The notes: a model not told the origin generated them from the sequence alone. A stretch of DNA of 64,000 nucleotides from JAGWBJ01 sp964291465 (GCA_964291465.2 OZ219927.1:1-64000); one strand, 5' to 3'; positions 1-9,465 are shown, numbered from the stretch's first letter. Numbers and translations are program-made.

Positions 1-359
1 GCGAACCCCTTGTAGGGCTCCGTAGAGCCAACGGTGGTGCTTCTTATGGGATAGGTGTAGGTGAGACGCCGCCCGTCCCTGAACTTCACCTCCCAGAATA
101 TCTCCCTGTCGCCCCTCTTGGGCTTGACGGTGGCGCCCAGGGGCACGAAGTCTGCATAGCCCCTGGCCTCTATGGCGTCCTCCGGGCACATCTTGACGCA
201 GGCGAAGCACTCGGAGCACATATCCGGTTCCCGGTTCAACCCCTTCATGCTGTCCTGCTCGAGGACCATCAGGTCGCCCGGGCATATGTAGACGCACAGG
301 GGGCCCTGATGGACTCCGGCGCAAGAGTTGCACGCATCCGGGTTCACGTAGGTCGGCAC
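1..359 (-). CDS. aprB: Adenylylsulfate reductase subunit beta (AprB), C-terminus cut by window edge
   Basis: Iron-sulfur electron-transfer subunit of APS reductase, which interconverts APS and sulfite plus AMP in the cytoplasm. About 119 residues are visible. Two cysteine clusters typical of a 2x[4Fe-4S] ferredoxin are present (CNSCAGVHQGPLCVYICPGD, then CSECFACVKMCPEDA), followed by the AprB-like stretch RGYADFVPLGATVKPKRGD and a beta-strand tail (FRDGRRLTYTYPI). The start is GTG at 359, with GAGGT 7 nt upstream. Transcription runs off the left edge, where aprA would be expected. The MFS gene lies 39 bp upstream and sat further upstream, all on the same strand, which suggests a sulfur-oxidation or sulfate-reduction operon. 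The sequence alone does not tell the direction of the pathway. Confidence 0.85.
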   Translation of the reverse strand, partial: MPTYVNPDACNSCAGVHQGPLCVYICPGDLMVLEQDSMKGLNREPDMCSECFACVKMCPEDAIEARGYADFVPLGATVKPKRGDREIFWEVKFRDGRRLTYTYPIRSTTVGSTEPYKGF

Positions 360-398
360 GTTACTACCTCACTCGACGGTGATTGCAATAGCGGGAGA

Positions 399-1736
399 CT
401 AGTCCGCCGCCGCCGGACTTGGCGACGGGGACCTGGCCTCGGGCGGCAGCGACTGTTCCCAGTTGGGGATGAGCATCCGGCCCGTGGGCTCCAGGGCCAG
501 GATCAGCAGCACGCCCGCCAAGCTGCCCGCGATGGACATAACGAGTACGGGCCCGAAGGCGCCGGTGGCGTAGATGACCAAGCCGGCCACCACGGTCACG
601 AAGGCGTGGCCCAGCAGCGCTCCCGACATCTGCCACCCGTAGCAGCTCCCCATGGGGCCGTTCCCGAAGTACTGGCGGTTGATGACCAAGTAGCCGGTCC
701 ACTCCCCCCCGAAACCCACTCCGAAGAGGGCCGCGAAGACGTAGAAGACCCACAGGTCTTGGGCCCAGAACAGCATGAAGACCGTCAGCCCCTGTATGAG
801 CAGGGAGGCGGCCATGAGCTGCTTCGCCCCGTAGCGCTCCGCCAGGATGGGGGTGATGATGCGGCTGGGTATGCTCACCAGCGATATCAGGGTGAGGATT
901 ACCGCCGCGTCCACCAGGCCGATGCCCCGTTCCACGGCGATGGGTATGGCGTACACCAGCACGATCCCGTGCCCTGCGCACCCCATCCCATGGATGAGGG
1001 GAAGGTTCCAGAAGGCCCTTGTCCTTCTCATGTGCTGGTTGAATATGCGGAGCCGGATGGCCTCCAGCCACGGGTCCTTGGCGGGCTGCGGCGGCTCGTT
1101 CCGCAGGGTACCGTAGGGTCTGAGGCCCACGTCGGCGGGGCGATTGCGGTAGACGGGTGTGAGCAGCAGGATCGCGCTCCCCCCCACTATGCCGATGCTC
1201 CAGAAGGCGGCCTGCCAGCCAACGGCCTCGATGAGGAATCCGATTACCGGCGCCACGATGGCCGTCCCTACGCCCCCGGCGCCCCAGAGTATCCCCAGCG
1301 CAAGTCCCAACCGCCGTCGGAACCAGCCGCTGACCGCGGCCATCAGGGGCACCATGGCCATGGACTGGGTCAGGGCCAGCATCAGGCCGAAGAAGAGGAA
1401 GAAGTGCCACACCTGGCTGACGAAGCCCAGGAGGACCATGCTGGTGGCGTACAGGGCCCCGGCCATTATCATCATGCGGCGGCCGCCGTACCGGTCCCCC
1501 AGCCAGCCGCTGACGGGGGCGAACAGGGCGCCCACCAGGTAGTATGTGGCGATGGCCGCCCCGATGAGCCCTATGCTCCATCCGAACTCGCCCTCGGGGT
1601 CGTTGAGGGGCGGCACCATTATCCCCGCCGCCATGCTTATGGAGCTGCCCACCACCTGGACCATGGCCAGTATGGCGACGATTATCCAGCCGTAGTGAAT
1701 GCCGAAGGGCGTCCGGGCGGGAGCCGGCCCTGGCAT
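399..1736 (-). CDS. MFS transporter between sat and aprB
   Basis: Twelve-helix major facilitator protein of about 445 residues, of the monocarboxylate/oxalate-formate type judging from the N-terminal HYGWIIVAIL segment and the GDRYGGRR loop between helices 2 and 3. Later features are MGLRPYGTLR in the central loop and GNGPMGSCYGWQMSG in the second half. I chose ATG at 1736 because translation from there begins just ahead of helix 1; an in-frame TTG at 1811 would add 25 unconvincing residues. The substrate is unknown. Its position between sat and aprB suggests a sulfur compound (sulfate, sulfite or an organosulfonate), but that is inference. A related transporter lies at 10462-11784 with the same central-loop and C-terminal signatures. 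Confidence 0.82.
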   Translation of the reverse strand: MPGPAPARTPFGIHYGWIIVAILAMVQVVGSSISMAAGIMVPPLNDPEGEFGWSIGLIGAAIATYYLVGALFAPVSGWLGDRYGGRRMMIMAGALYATSMVLLGFVSQVWHFFLFFGLMLALTQSMAMVPLMAAVSGWFRRRLGLALGILWGAGGVGTAIVAPVIGFLIEAVGWQAAFWSIGIVGGSAILLLTPVYRNRPADVGLRPYGTLRNEPPQPAKDPWLEAIRLRIFNQHMRRTRAFWNLPLIHGMGCAGHGIVLVYAIPIAVERGIGLVDAAVILTLISLVSIPSRIITPILAERYGAKQLMAASLLIQGLTVFMLFWAQDLWVFYVFAALFGVGFGGEWTGYLVINRQYFGNGPMGSCYGWQMSGALLGHAFVTVVAGLVIYATGAFGPVLVMSIAGSLAGVLLILALEPTGRMLIPNWEQSLPPEARSPSPSPAAAD

Positions 1737-1817
1737 GGGTTCCGAGGCAGTCGACAACGTACCTGCTATCTTCCACAAGTGCGCCCCGGCCAGCGGCCGG
1801 ATGCGGTACAAAAGCTA

Positions 1818-1841
1818 GGAGGCCTCGAAACGACGGCCTCC
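1818..1841 (-). terminator. Hairpin plus T-run in the MFS leader (possible attenuator)
   Basis: On the minus strand a perfect 7-bp stem (GGAGGCC/GGCCTCC) with a 10-nt loop is followed by TAGCTTTTGT. It lies downstream of the TATAAT promoter at 1961-1990 and about 80 nt upstream of the MFS start, so it could end transcription early. No known riboswitch core was recognised in the leader. Confidence 0.35.
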
Positions 1842-1960
1842 CTGCGGGTGGAGTGCTTCTAACGGGCGCCCCCTGTCATAGGGGTGCGTTGTCTACACGG
1901 GACTCCAGCGTTCGTTGCGCCCAAGGGCCCTCCCGCAATCTCGTGCTTTTACGCCGGGCC

Positions 1961-1990
1961 ATTATAGCCGTAGGCCGAGTTCGTTGTCCA
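1961..1990 (-). promoter_or_regulatory. Sigma-70-like promoter for MFS-aprB
   Basis: Reading on the minus strand: TGGACA (1990-1985), an 18-bp spacer, then TATAAT (1966-1961). It sits between the sat stop codon and the MFS start and implies a leader of about 215 nt. The MFS-aprB unit can therefore be expressed apart from sat. Confidence 0.5.
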
Positions 1991-2013
1991 GCGTGGGCGC
2001 CCTCTACCTCCCC

Positions 2014-3276
2014 CTATTCCTCCCAGCCTTCCATGGGGGGCATGGTCATGACGGGGTTCCTGGAGCGCAGGTAGCTCTCGGTAACGAAGGGGGAGCCCTG
2101 CCCGTACCGGGCGGCGCACTCGGTGACCAGGTCGAACACCTCGGAGCGGAACGCCAGGTGGGAGGGCTTGACGCCGCTCTCCAGGCTGTTGCGCATGAAG
2201 GTGCCGCTGAGCTCCTCCTTCTGCTCCTCGTGGCCGCACAGCCCCGAGTAGGCTGCGCCCCCGCACCTGGGGCAGTGCCACCACTCCAGGGACAGCAGGG
2301 GCTCTATTCCGATGTCGGGGACCTGGTCGAAGATACGGTGGGACGCGTAGGGATCGTAGAATGAGCCCACCCCGGCGTGGTCCCGGCCGAACATGTGGTG
2401 GGTGCACCCCAGGTTCTTGCGCACTATGGCGTGGAACACCGCCTCCCTGGGTCCCGCGTACCGCATGTCCCACAGCAGGATGGATGTCATGTGGGTCTCT
2501 TCCCGGAAGTACCCCGTCGCCCGTAGGGTGTCGTGGGCCAAAACGATGGCCTCGTCGATGTAGTCCCCGGCCCGCTTCTCCCCGATGACCGCGTTGACCA
2601 GAACGCCGTCAGCCCCCGCCGCGAACCACGCCGCCTTCATCATCCACTCGTGCCCGGCGTGTGGCACGTTGCGGGTCTGGTGGGCGACGACCCGACGCCA
2701 CCCCCGGTCCTCGAACCGGTCGCGAAGCTGCCGGGGCGTGTGCCAGAACCTGTCGAAGGGGGGACTGATGCTGGGCGGGTTCACCAAGGTGATGTTGCCG
2801 CCCAGGAACCGGTCCCCGAGGCCCTGCGTCCTGCGCACCCCAGGGTGCCTGTCGTCGGTGGTGCCGTAGATGCTGCGGGCCATCTCGTCCCGGTCCCAGG
2901 AGAAGACCTGGTCCACGTCGATGGTCGCCAGCGGCCGTCCGGCGAAGGTCAGGAGCAGGGTCTCTCCCGTCCCTATACCCTTGGCCTCGACCTCTTCCCG
3001 GGACACGTCCAGGACGATGGGCACGCTCCAGACGTATCCGCTGGCCAGCCGCATCTCCCGTGAGACGGCGTCCACGTCCTCCCTCCCCATGAAGCCCTGG
3101 AGGGGCGAGAAGAAGCCATAGGCGATGTTGACGCACTCGGTGGCTATGCGGCCGTCCACGGGAAGGGTCTTGAGCCCGCGCACTCGGTCCACCGCGGCCC
3201 GGGGATCCTCGACCCGCTCGACCATCCTGCCGCCGTGGGGCCGCAGGGCGTTATCGACCATCGCGGCCGCCCCCAT
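2014..3276 (-). CDS. sat: Sulfate adenylyltransferase (ATP sulfurylase), homomeric type
   Basis: Interconverts sulfate plus ATP with APS plus pyrophosphate. The 420-residue protein has the family motifs: QTRNVPHAGHEWM (the QTRN..H..H nucleotide site), VIGEKRAGDY, GRDHAGVG, and a C-terminal pair of cysteine motifs (CPRCGGAAYSGLCGH) that probably bind zinc, as in many dissimilatory-type enzymes. The ATG at 3276 is preceded by GAGAAGG. The protein lacks a fused APS kinase domain. Together with aprB downstream it supplies both steps between sulfate and sulfite. The large helicase gene ends 106 bp upstream on the same strand, and I saw no convincing promoter between the two. Confidence 0.93.
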   Translation of the reverse strand: MGAAAMVDNALRPHGGRMVERVEDPRAAVDRVRGLKTLPVDGRIATECVNIAYGFFSPLQGFMGREDVDAVSREMRLASGYVWSVPIVLDVSREEVEAKGIGTGETLLLTFAGRPLATIDVDQVFSWDRDEMARSIYGTTDDRHPGVRRTQGLGDRFLGGNITLVNPPSISPPFDRFWHTPRQLRDRFEDRGWRRVVAHQTRNVPHAGHEWMMKAAWFAAGADGVLVNAVIGEKRAGDYIDEAIVLAHDTLRATGYFREETHMTSILLWDMRYAGPREAVFHAIVRKNLGCTHHMFGRDHAGVGSFYDPYASHRIFDQVPDIGIEPLLSLEWWHCPRCGGAAYSGLCGHEEQKEELSGTFMRNSLESGVKPSHLAFRSEVFDLVTECAARYGQGSPFVTESYLRSRNPVMTMPPMEGWEE

Positions 3277-3382
3277 GGAGGCCTTCTCCCGTCGGACGGA
3301 GGATGGTTCGCATCTGTTCAGCCCCTTGTCAGAGTGTCGGCGAGGCGCGGGTAGGAGTTATCGTAACGCTGAGGGTGTCTGC

Positions 3383-6300
3383 TCAAGCCCAGAGCCAATC
3401 GAGGTCCGAGAAGGCGAGCTTCCGTTCGAAGTTGTCGATATTGTCCCTCACGTTGAGAATAAGACATCGGTCGTTGCCACCGTTCTTGACGCCCCGGAGC
3501 CCTCTGCCGATCATCTGGAAATAGAGGTTGGGACTGTAGACTGGGCGAGCGACTATAATGGCCCGGGTTTTTGGGGCATCGAAGCCCTCCCGGAACACCC
3601 CGTAGTTGACGAGAGCCTTCACGCCGCCGGAGCGAAACTCCTCGACGACTCGCCGGCGGACCGATGTTTCGGTCGACCCGCTCACCGCACGGGCTTTGAC
3701 TCCCATCGAGGTCAAGAGAGCCGCGACCGTTTGCGCGTGTTCTACCGACGTGGCGAAGATCAGCGTGGGCCATTCTGGGTCGATGAGCTCCTCGTAGGCC
3801 CTGATGATGCGGCCAGTACGGTCGGCGTCGCCGGCGATGCGGTTTTCAACGCTTCTCGGCAGCCAGGGGACGCCCTTAGCCTGCTGGATCTCGTCGTGGG
3901 ATAGAGAGAACCGGCCGCCTTCAATTGTGTCGTGATCGGCTTGAGCGAGTATGCGCATGGCCTGGAGCTCTCGGATGACCTCTTCGGGGTCGTCGTTTTC
4001 GAATGCGCCCGAATCCAGACGGTTGTTTCCGTAACGATTTACCAGCCGCTCGGTCTCTGCGACGTCGTGGCCCCTGTATGGAGTAGCTGTGAGGCCGATC
4101 AGGAACGGTTCATGGGAGCGTCTCCAACGGGTCAGCCCGATATCTTCCATAACCGACGTGAAGGTGGGCGCGACGGATCTGTGTGCCTCGTCGAAGACTA
4201 GGAGCTTGAAGTCCGACAGGAACTCGTATGCCGGTCTTTCTATCCTAGCCGCCAGCGTCTGAATGGTCGCGACAATGACATGCATATCGCCGGTCGGCAA
4301 AGGCGGAGGCTGACCGGCCCACATTCTGGAGATTCGCAGCTGCTTTGCTTGGGCGCCCTCGCTCGACCAGACCTGACGCCAAGCCTCGACCGCCTGCTCG
4401 CACAGCTCGTCCCGGTCGGCAACCCACAGAATCCCGCCCTCGAGGCCATCTTCTCTTATCGCTTCGACTATGGCCTGGACGGCTACCCGAGTCTTCCCGG
4501 AGCCGGTGGGCATGCTGATCATGCCGCGTCGTTCGCCCGCTGTCCCGTTCGAATGGACCAGCTTTCTCATGTTGCCGACGACTTTGCGCTGATAGTCGTG
4601 AAGCTTGGGCAGCGAGTACGGCCCTTCCACCTCTACATATGGATCTCGTCGGGTATTCCGATCCCCGGCCCACTCCTCCCCGAATCCCAGAGACCTGACA
4701 AAGGCTATGGCTCTAGACGTCCCGGCCCATTGCTTGGGTGGGTCCAAACGGTCCAATGCGTGGCGATACTCCCGCAAAGCGCCGGTATGAAACGTTGCGA
4801 TTGCGGCTTGGGCCACCTGGATACCGGTCAGGGGACCCTGGGTCCGTTCAAGTATGGCGATTAGGCTGCTGGGCAGTCGGGTCTTCAGGTTGCCCTCACC
4901 AACGGCAGCCAAGAGACGCCCTTCATCCGTCGAACACTGGCGGACAATGTCCCTAGCCGCCTCCACACCTGCGTCGGTCAGGCCACGCAGAATCCTCTCA
5001 ATATGTTCGCGGTCCAGTCGCAGGCCGAGCTCTCGGAGTATTGCTGCAAGCTCTGTTCTCTCATCGTCCTTCCGTGTGACGTAGACGGAGCCGTCCTTGA
5101 TGAAGCAGTCCACCTCGTGTTCACTCAGGACGCCATCGATACTGCGAAATCCGTCGCAACGGATCAGTTGGAGGTCACCTTGCTCCGATGAGAGATGCGG
5201 TTTCAACCCTGGCCAGATGTCCAACAATGGAGCGGGGTCGTCCGCACCGGTCGGCTCAGGTGGCAGATCGGTCTCGTCTTGGAGCTCGAACACCTGACGA
5301 ATCGAAGCGGCCTTCGGGTGGGAAAGCAACTTGCGCAACACAGCAGGGTTCTTGGGCGCGTCTCCAAGCCCGTCCGACAGCTTGCAAATCCCTTCGTCCG
5401 TGTCGATACGTCCGTGCTGTCGCAAGACCTCTATCGCAGGCGACTCGAAGTCCATGGGTGGGTAGATGTCTTGAGTATCGTGGCGCATTGTCCACGGCCT
5501 GTAGGTGTCATTCAGAGCAAGCAGGTCCCACGTGTATGTGGCCTTGGCCTCGTATGTGAGAGACTCCAGCAAATCCAGCGGTCCGCCCGTAGTAGGCCTT
5601 TCAAAGTTCAGATAGTCCTCCTGAGGGCGGCGCCCGACCTCACTCTTGGCCTGCCCCTGAAACACTGTCCGGCAACGGCTGATAAACTGCCAACTTCCAT
5701 CTCGGGACAACTCGTGCCCGGCGCGTGGCGCACCGACGGCGCCGAGTTGCTCAAGGAGAGGTAGGTCCTCGTCATGGTAATGCACGTCAATGGCGACGTT
5801 GCCGTCTCGACTGCCGTCCCCAGGCACGATTGGCCCGGGCAGCAATGTCTGAAATAGCGAGCGCCACTCCCCTGCGACCGTGCGCACGCGGAGGGAGTCA
5901 CGCCAGTTGTTCCACCGATTGCCTCTGGATTCCTGGATGATCCTGGCGGCGACAGTATGGGCAACTTCACGGGCGAGCCGCCAGAAGTTATGCCAATCGT
6001 CGTCGTGAACGACCCTACGTTCGTAACTTGTGGGCAGTAGTTTAGACGCCAACTCTCTGAATGCGGTCTCCGACGATGCAGGCTCGATGCCGAGCTCTTT
6101 CAGGGCTTCCAGGGTCTTGGCGTCCGCTTGCAACCGTGGGTGCACCAAGTTGGTTGAGGCTGAGGTGTTGTCGCTGCCAAGAAACACTGAGTCTGGATCA
6201 GGCGCAACCCACGTTCCATCGGACGTAAGCACTATGTTCCCAAGGTGATTGCGGTTCCGTATGTGTTCCGGAATCAGTGCAGCCGTCTGAATGGCGGCGA

Positions 6301-7891
6301 TGGATGCTTGAATCCGGGTTTCTCTCGACTCTGCGTTCTCTGATAACGCCATCAGCCACTGTGCGATAGAGGCTGCCGGGCGTCGGAACTGAAACAAGCG
6401 GTCGATTCTTGCCAGGCGGATGCGCGTCAACGCGCTATGGTGAAGCCAGTTTGACGGTCGTCCGTCGTACTCTGCCCAACGTTCGAACGGGGCCAAATCG
6501 ACCGCCCCGGAATCGGTCAACCCCCTTGGAGGGTAGGAGACTTCCAGCATCCTTCGCATGTCGCCCTTCTGGCAGGGGACGACCTCACGGTCTTGCAGAA
6601 TTGTGTATAGCCGGGTCCTCAACCTCTCACTGTGCGGTGAGTCCCCTCCTTCTTCCCTGCGGGGCAGAGCATCGAGGTGACGCGCAGGGTCTCCTGTTGT
6701 GGAGAGCTGCGGCAAAGCTCCGGCGGCCATTTCGGCTGCCGCGTCTATCATCTCGTCGTTGTAGACTCCGGGCAGCAGGTTCTGTCGGTCCTCGTTGGTC
6801 TTCCACGGAGCGTTCAGGATACCGGACAGCAGGCTTGTGGTCATCGTGGGAAAGAAGGCCCAGAAGTTGCCCGAATCGTTCAGACGACCGATTGGCGCTG
6901 CCCACGAAATCGGAACCTCGTCCGCGTCGTCCAGGCTTCTGCTGGCACTCTTGGCATCCGAAGAAAGCTGGTGGATGGTCTTTGTGAGCATCCAGCGGGT
7001 CACGCCTCCGCCATCGTCGAGGACGAACAGCCCATCTTCGCGGCGTAGACTGAATGTGCGGGTATCTTCGTGGTCATCGTTCCGTAACGTCAACTGGGAC
7101 ACGTGGTCGACGAAGAGCAGAAACTCGGGCGGGAAATCCTTGATCTGTAGACCAAGAGCCTCAGATGCTCCCGGTCTCAGTGGGAGGCGAACTATGTTCA
7201 CGGCCCAACCCATCAGCTCCAGCAGAATCGGGTCGGACTCCCTCTCAGGCCAAGGGTCGATGGCTTCCGGCAGGCGCAAGACCGGATAACGCTCCGCCTC
7301 CGGCGCTATGGGCCGGATGAGCTCGGATGCCTTCCCGCGATCGAATCGGAACGACCCGGACCGGCTGAAGAAATCGGGAGCGTCGGTAACGCCCAGCACC
7401 GACTTGAACCCAAGGCCGAACCGGCCGATTTCCTCGGTTCCGCGCTTGGGAGACAGGTGGGAGAACATGAGGGCCTTCACGCCATCCGTATCGATGGGTT
7501 GCCCTTCGTCGGCGCAGTAGAGGTATGTTGGCGTTAGCCTGATTAAGATGCGCCCGCCGCCTGAGCCGGCCAAGGCGTCGGCGCCGTTCTGCACCAACTC
7601 AAACAGCTGGCGGCGGGCGTAGCCCCCGCGAGTCGTGTCCTCCTCATGGTTAGCGTGTTCCGCAACCAGATTCGGCTGGCTGCGGTACGCCTCCAGAGTC
7701 TTCTCCGACTCTTCGCGGATGTAGGCCCCTATTCTTCCATTGGGACTACCCCAATCGGATCGTGAGGGAGCCTGCCAGTTCAGTACAGCGGGCTGTACAT
7801 TTCTCGCCTGTATCCTGGATGCCGTGGCTCTTTGGCGAAATTTCCGCTCTTTTTGCTTCCGGTTTCGCTTCTTACGTTTGGCCGTTTTCAA
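3383..7891 (-). CDS. GHKL (sacsin-like) ATPase fused to SF2 DEAH helicase, putative defence protein
   Basis: A 1502-residue protein. The N-terminus is very basic (KRKKRNRKQKERK). Residues about 70-400 carry a GHKL/HATPase module: N-box ELVQNGADA (98-106), ADEGQPID (127-134) and GRFGLGFKS (156-164), similar to sacsin/Hsp90 folds. Residues about 430-1090 match nothing I recognise. Residues 1094-1502 form an SF2 helicase with PTGSGKT (1128-1134), DEAH (1234-1237), TATP (about 1268) and QMIGRGLRG (about 1459-1467), resembling type I/III restriction and Rad3-like translocases. No nuclease motif is evident. The only start I can find is TTG at 7891, directly against GGAGGG. G+C is lower than around it (3421-3480 is 48 percent, while 18001-18060 is 75 percent), which suggests transfer. 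Function is unproven; phage defence or DNA repair are the leading options. Confidence 0.8.
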   Translation of the reverse strand: MKTAKRKKRNRKQKERKFRQRATASRIQARNVQPAVLNWQAPSRSDWGSPNGRIGAYIREESEKTLEAYRSQPNLVAEHANHEEDTTRGGYARRQLFELVQNGADALAGSGGGRILIRLTPTYLYCADEGQPIDTDGVKALMFSHLSPKRGTEEIGRFGLGFKSVLGVTDAPDFFSRSGSFRFDRGKASELIRPIAPEAERYPVLRLPEAIDPWPERESDPILLELMGWAVNIVRLPLRPGASEALGLQIKDFPPEFLLFVDHVSQLTLRNDDHEDTRTFSLRREDGLFVLDDGGGVTRWMLTKTIHQLSSDAKSASRSLDDADEVPISWAAPIGRLNDSGNFWAFFPTMTTSLLSGILNAPWKTNEDRQNLLPGVYNDEMIDAAAEMAAGALPQLSTTGDPARHLDALPRREEGGDSPHSERLRTRLYTILQDREVVPCQKGDMRRMLEVSYPPRGLTDSGAVDLAPFERWAEYDGRPSNWLHHSALTRIRLARIDRLFQFRRPAASIAQWLMALSENAESRETRIQASIAAIQTAALIPEHIRNRNHLGNIVLTSDGTWVAPDPDSVFLGSDNTSASTNLVHPRLQADAKTLEALKELGIEPASSETAFRELASKLLPTSYERRVVHDDDWHNFWRLAREVAHTVAARIIQESRGNRWNNWRDSLRVRTVAGEWRSLFQTLLPGPIVPGDGSRDGNVAIDVHYHDEDLPLLEQLGAVGAPRAGHELSRDGSWQFISRCRTVFQGQAKSEVGRRPQEDYLNFERPTTGGPLDLLESLTYEAKATYTWDLLALNDTYRPWTMRHDTQDIYPPMDFESPAIEVLRQHGRIDTDEGICKLSDGLGDAPKNPAVLRKLLSHPKAASIRQVFELQDETDLPPEPTGADDPAPLLDIWPGLKPHLSSEQGDLQLIRCDGFRSIDGVLSEHEVDCFIKDGSVYVTRKDDERTELAAILRELGLRLDREHIERILRGLTDAGVEAARDIVRQCSTDEGRLLAAVGEGNLKTRLPSSLIAILERTQGPLTGIQVAQAAIATFHTGALREYRHALDRLDPPKQWAGTSRAIAFVRSLGFGEEWAGDRNTRRDPYVEVEGPYSLPKLHDYQRKVVGNMRKLVHSNGTAGERRGMISMPTGSGKTRVAVQAIVEAIREDGLEGGILWVADRDELCEQAVEAWRQVWSSEGAQAKQLRISRMWAGQPPPLPTGDMHVIVATIQTLAARIERPAYEFLSDFKLLVFDEAHRSVAPTFTSVMEDIGLTRWRRSHEPFLIGLTATPYRGHDVAETERLVNRYGNNRLDSGAFENDDPEEVIRELQAMRILAQADHDTIEGGRFSLSHDEIQQAKGVPWLPRSVENRIAGDADRTGRIIRAYEELIDPEWPTLIFATSVEHAQTVAALLTSMGVKARAVSGSTETSVRRRVVEEFRSGGVKALVNYGVFREGFDAPKTRAIIVARPVYSPNLYFQMIGRGLRGVKNGGNDRCLILNVRDNIDNFERKLAFSDLDWLWA

Positions 7892-7937
7892 CCCTCCATG
7901 ATGGGAGAGAGTCGCAGAAGGGGGATGACGGCGCCCA

Positions 7938-9377
7938 CTACACCGTCGGGTTGGCCAGGACGCTGGGCGCCACCTTTCTGCTGATCCACCTGCCGTCGGA
8001 GGAGCTGCCCGTGAGCTTGCCGTCCTCGACGATGACCTTTCCCCGGAGGATGGTCATCACGGGGTAGCCGTTACACTGGAAGTCCTCCCATATGGAGTAG
8101 TCGCCGTCGTGGTGCATGTCGTCCAGGGTGAGCTTCTTGCTCAGGTTGGGGTCCCAGATGCAGATGTCGGCGTCGCTGCCGACGGCTATGGCCCCCTTCT
8201 TGGGGTACATGCCCAGGATCTTGGCGGCGTTGGTGGACGTGATGGCCGCGAACCGCTCCAGGCTGATGCGGCCGGTGTTGACCAGCTTGGCCCAGGTGAC
8301 GGGCATGCGGGTCTCGATGCCCGCGTGGCCGCCGCAGACGGACTCGATGGTGGTGCCGAAGAACTTGACGTCCTTCTTGGTGGTGTACTCGTCGGTGGCG
8401 GTGGTGCATATGGGACCGTCCACCAACCCCTGCTGCAGGGCGTCCCGGTCCTCGGCGTACTTGATGGCCGGGTAGGTGTGTATCTTGGTGCCGTTGGGCT
8501 TCTTGTAGTCCTCGTGGGTGAACTCCAGGTAGTTGTGCAGCGCCTCACCGTACACGGGCTGGTTCCGGGAGCGCGCCTCGGCGATGGCCCGGACCCCCTC
8601 CTTGGCCGTGGTGTGGACGAAGTAGATGGCCACACCCGTGTGCTCGGCCATGCGCGTTATCTTCCGGAAGGACAGGTCCTCGGACACGTTGCTGTGCACC
8701 AGGTGCAGGTTGTAGCCCTGGTCGTTCCCCTCGCGCTTCAGCTTCTCCGTCTGGTACATCACCAGGTCGTCGTCTTCGGCGTGGACGGCCATGATGCCCG
8801 AGCCCTTGGCCACCTCCTCGAATATGGCCATCAGGTTGCCGTAGGGTACCCGTATGGCGTGGAAGGTGGTGAATATCTTGAAGCTGGCCAGGCCCGCCTG
8901 GATCGCCTCCCGGATCTCCCCTATGGTGTGGTGAGAGACGTCGCCGGCAAGTATGTGATGATAGGCGAAGTCGGTGTAGGAGTGGCCGGAGAAGGCGTTC
9001 TTCCGCTTCTCCACCTGCTCCATGATGGGCTCGGTGGAGGGAGTCTCGCCGGGAGTGATGGGAAGCTCGCCGGAGAAGTCTATGAAGGTGGTGACTCCGC
9101 CGAAGGCCGCCGCGCGGCTGGCTGCCTCGGGCGGCTGGGTGATCACCTCGGGCTTGCCCGCCCAGACCTCGGGCACCGGGATGCCGATGTGGGTGTGGGG
9201 CTCGATGCCGCCGGGCAGGACGATCTTGCCGGCGGCGTCGATGGTGCGGGCCGCCTCCACCTGCAGGGTCCCGGGCAGGGCCACGGCGGCTATCCTCTCG
9301 CCCTGGACCCCGATATCCATCTCGCCCACTCCCTCGGGAGTGACGACGCGGCCCCCCTTGATAATCAGGTCCAGCAT
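7938..9377 (-). CDS. Dihydropyrimidinase/D-hydantoinase family amidohydrolase
   Basis: Cytoplasmic metal-dependent cyclic amidohydrolase that opens hydantoin or dihydropyrimidine-type rings. 479 residues, the usual length. Visible motifs are the metal-binding HTH in GGIEPHTHIG, the segment ASFKIFTTF whose lysine is the likely carboxylated metal bridge, and later metal or substrate positions in MAVHAEDDD, YFVHTT and ICTTATDEYT. The start is ATG at 9377 with a strong AGGAGGAG 6 nt upstream; a longer reading to 9431 has no better ribosome site. The exact substrate cannot be told. A good promoter lies upstream at 9466-9494. The helicase gene follows on the same strand 46 bp downstream. Confidence 0.87.
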   Translation of the reverse strand: MLDLIIKGGRVVTPEGVGEMDIGVQGERIAAVALPGTLQVEAARTIDAAGKIVLPGGIEPHTHIGIPVPEVWAGKPEVITQPPEAASRAAAFGGVTTFIDFSGELPITPGETPSTEPIMEQVEKRKNAFSGHSYTDFAYHHILAGDVSHHTIGEIREAIQAGLASFKIFTTFHAIRVPYGNLMAIFEEVAKGSGIMAVHAEDDDLVMYQTEKLKREGNDQGYNLHLVHSNVSEDLSFRKITRMAEHTGVAIYFVHTTAKEGVRAIAEARSRNQPVYGEALHNYLEFTHEDYKKPNGTKIHTYPAIKYAEDRDALQQGLVDGPICTTATDEYTTKKDVKFFGTTIESVCGGHAGIETRMPVTWAKLVNTGRISLERFAAITSTNAAKILGMYPKKGAIAVGSDADICIWDPNLSKKLTLDDMHHDGDYSIWEDFQCNGYPVMTILRGKVIVEDGKLTGSSSDGRWISRKVAPSVLANPTV

Positions 9378-9465
9378 GCTTCTCCTCCTGCTCAGACTCT
9401 TCTTGGGCGTGGAGCGGCCAGTTACGGCCACCGGGACTGGCCAGGTCCATGCTGAAGGCGCTCAT

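Noticed and set aside
1870..1900. TPP riboswitch-like AGGGGTGC on the plus strand
   Set aside because: The CTGAGA and ACCTGA parts are missing, and the gene downstream is on the other strand.
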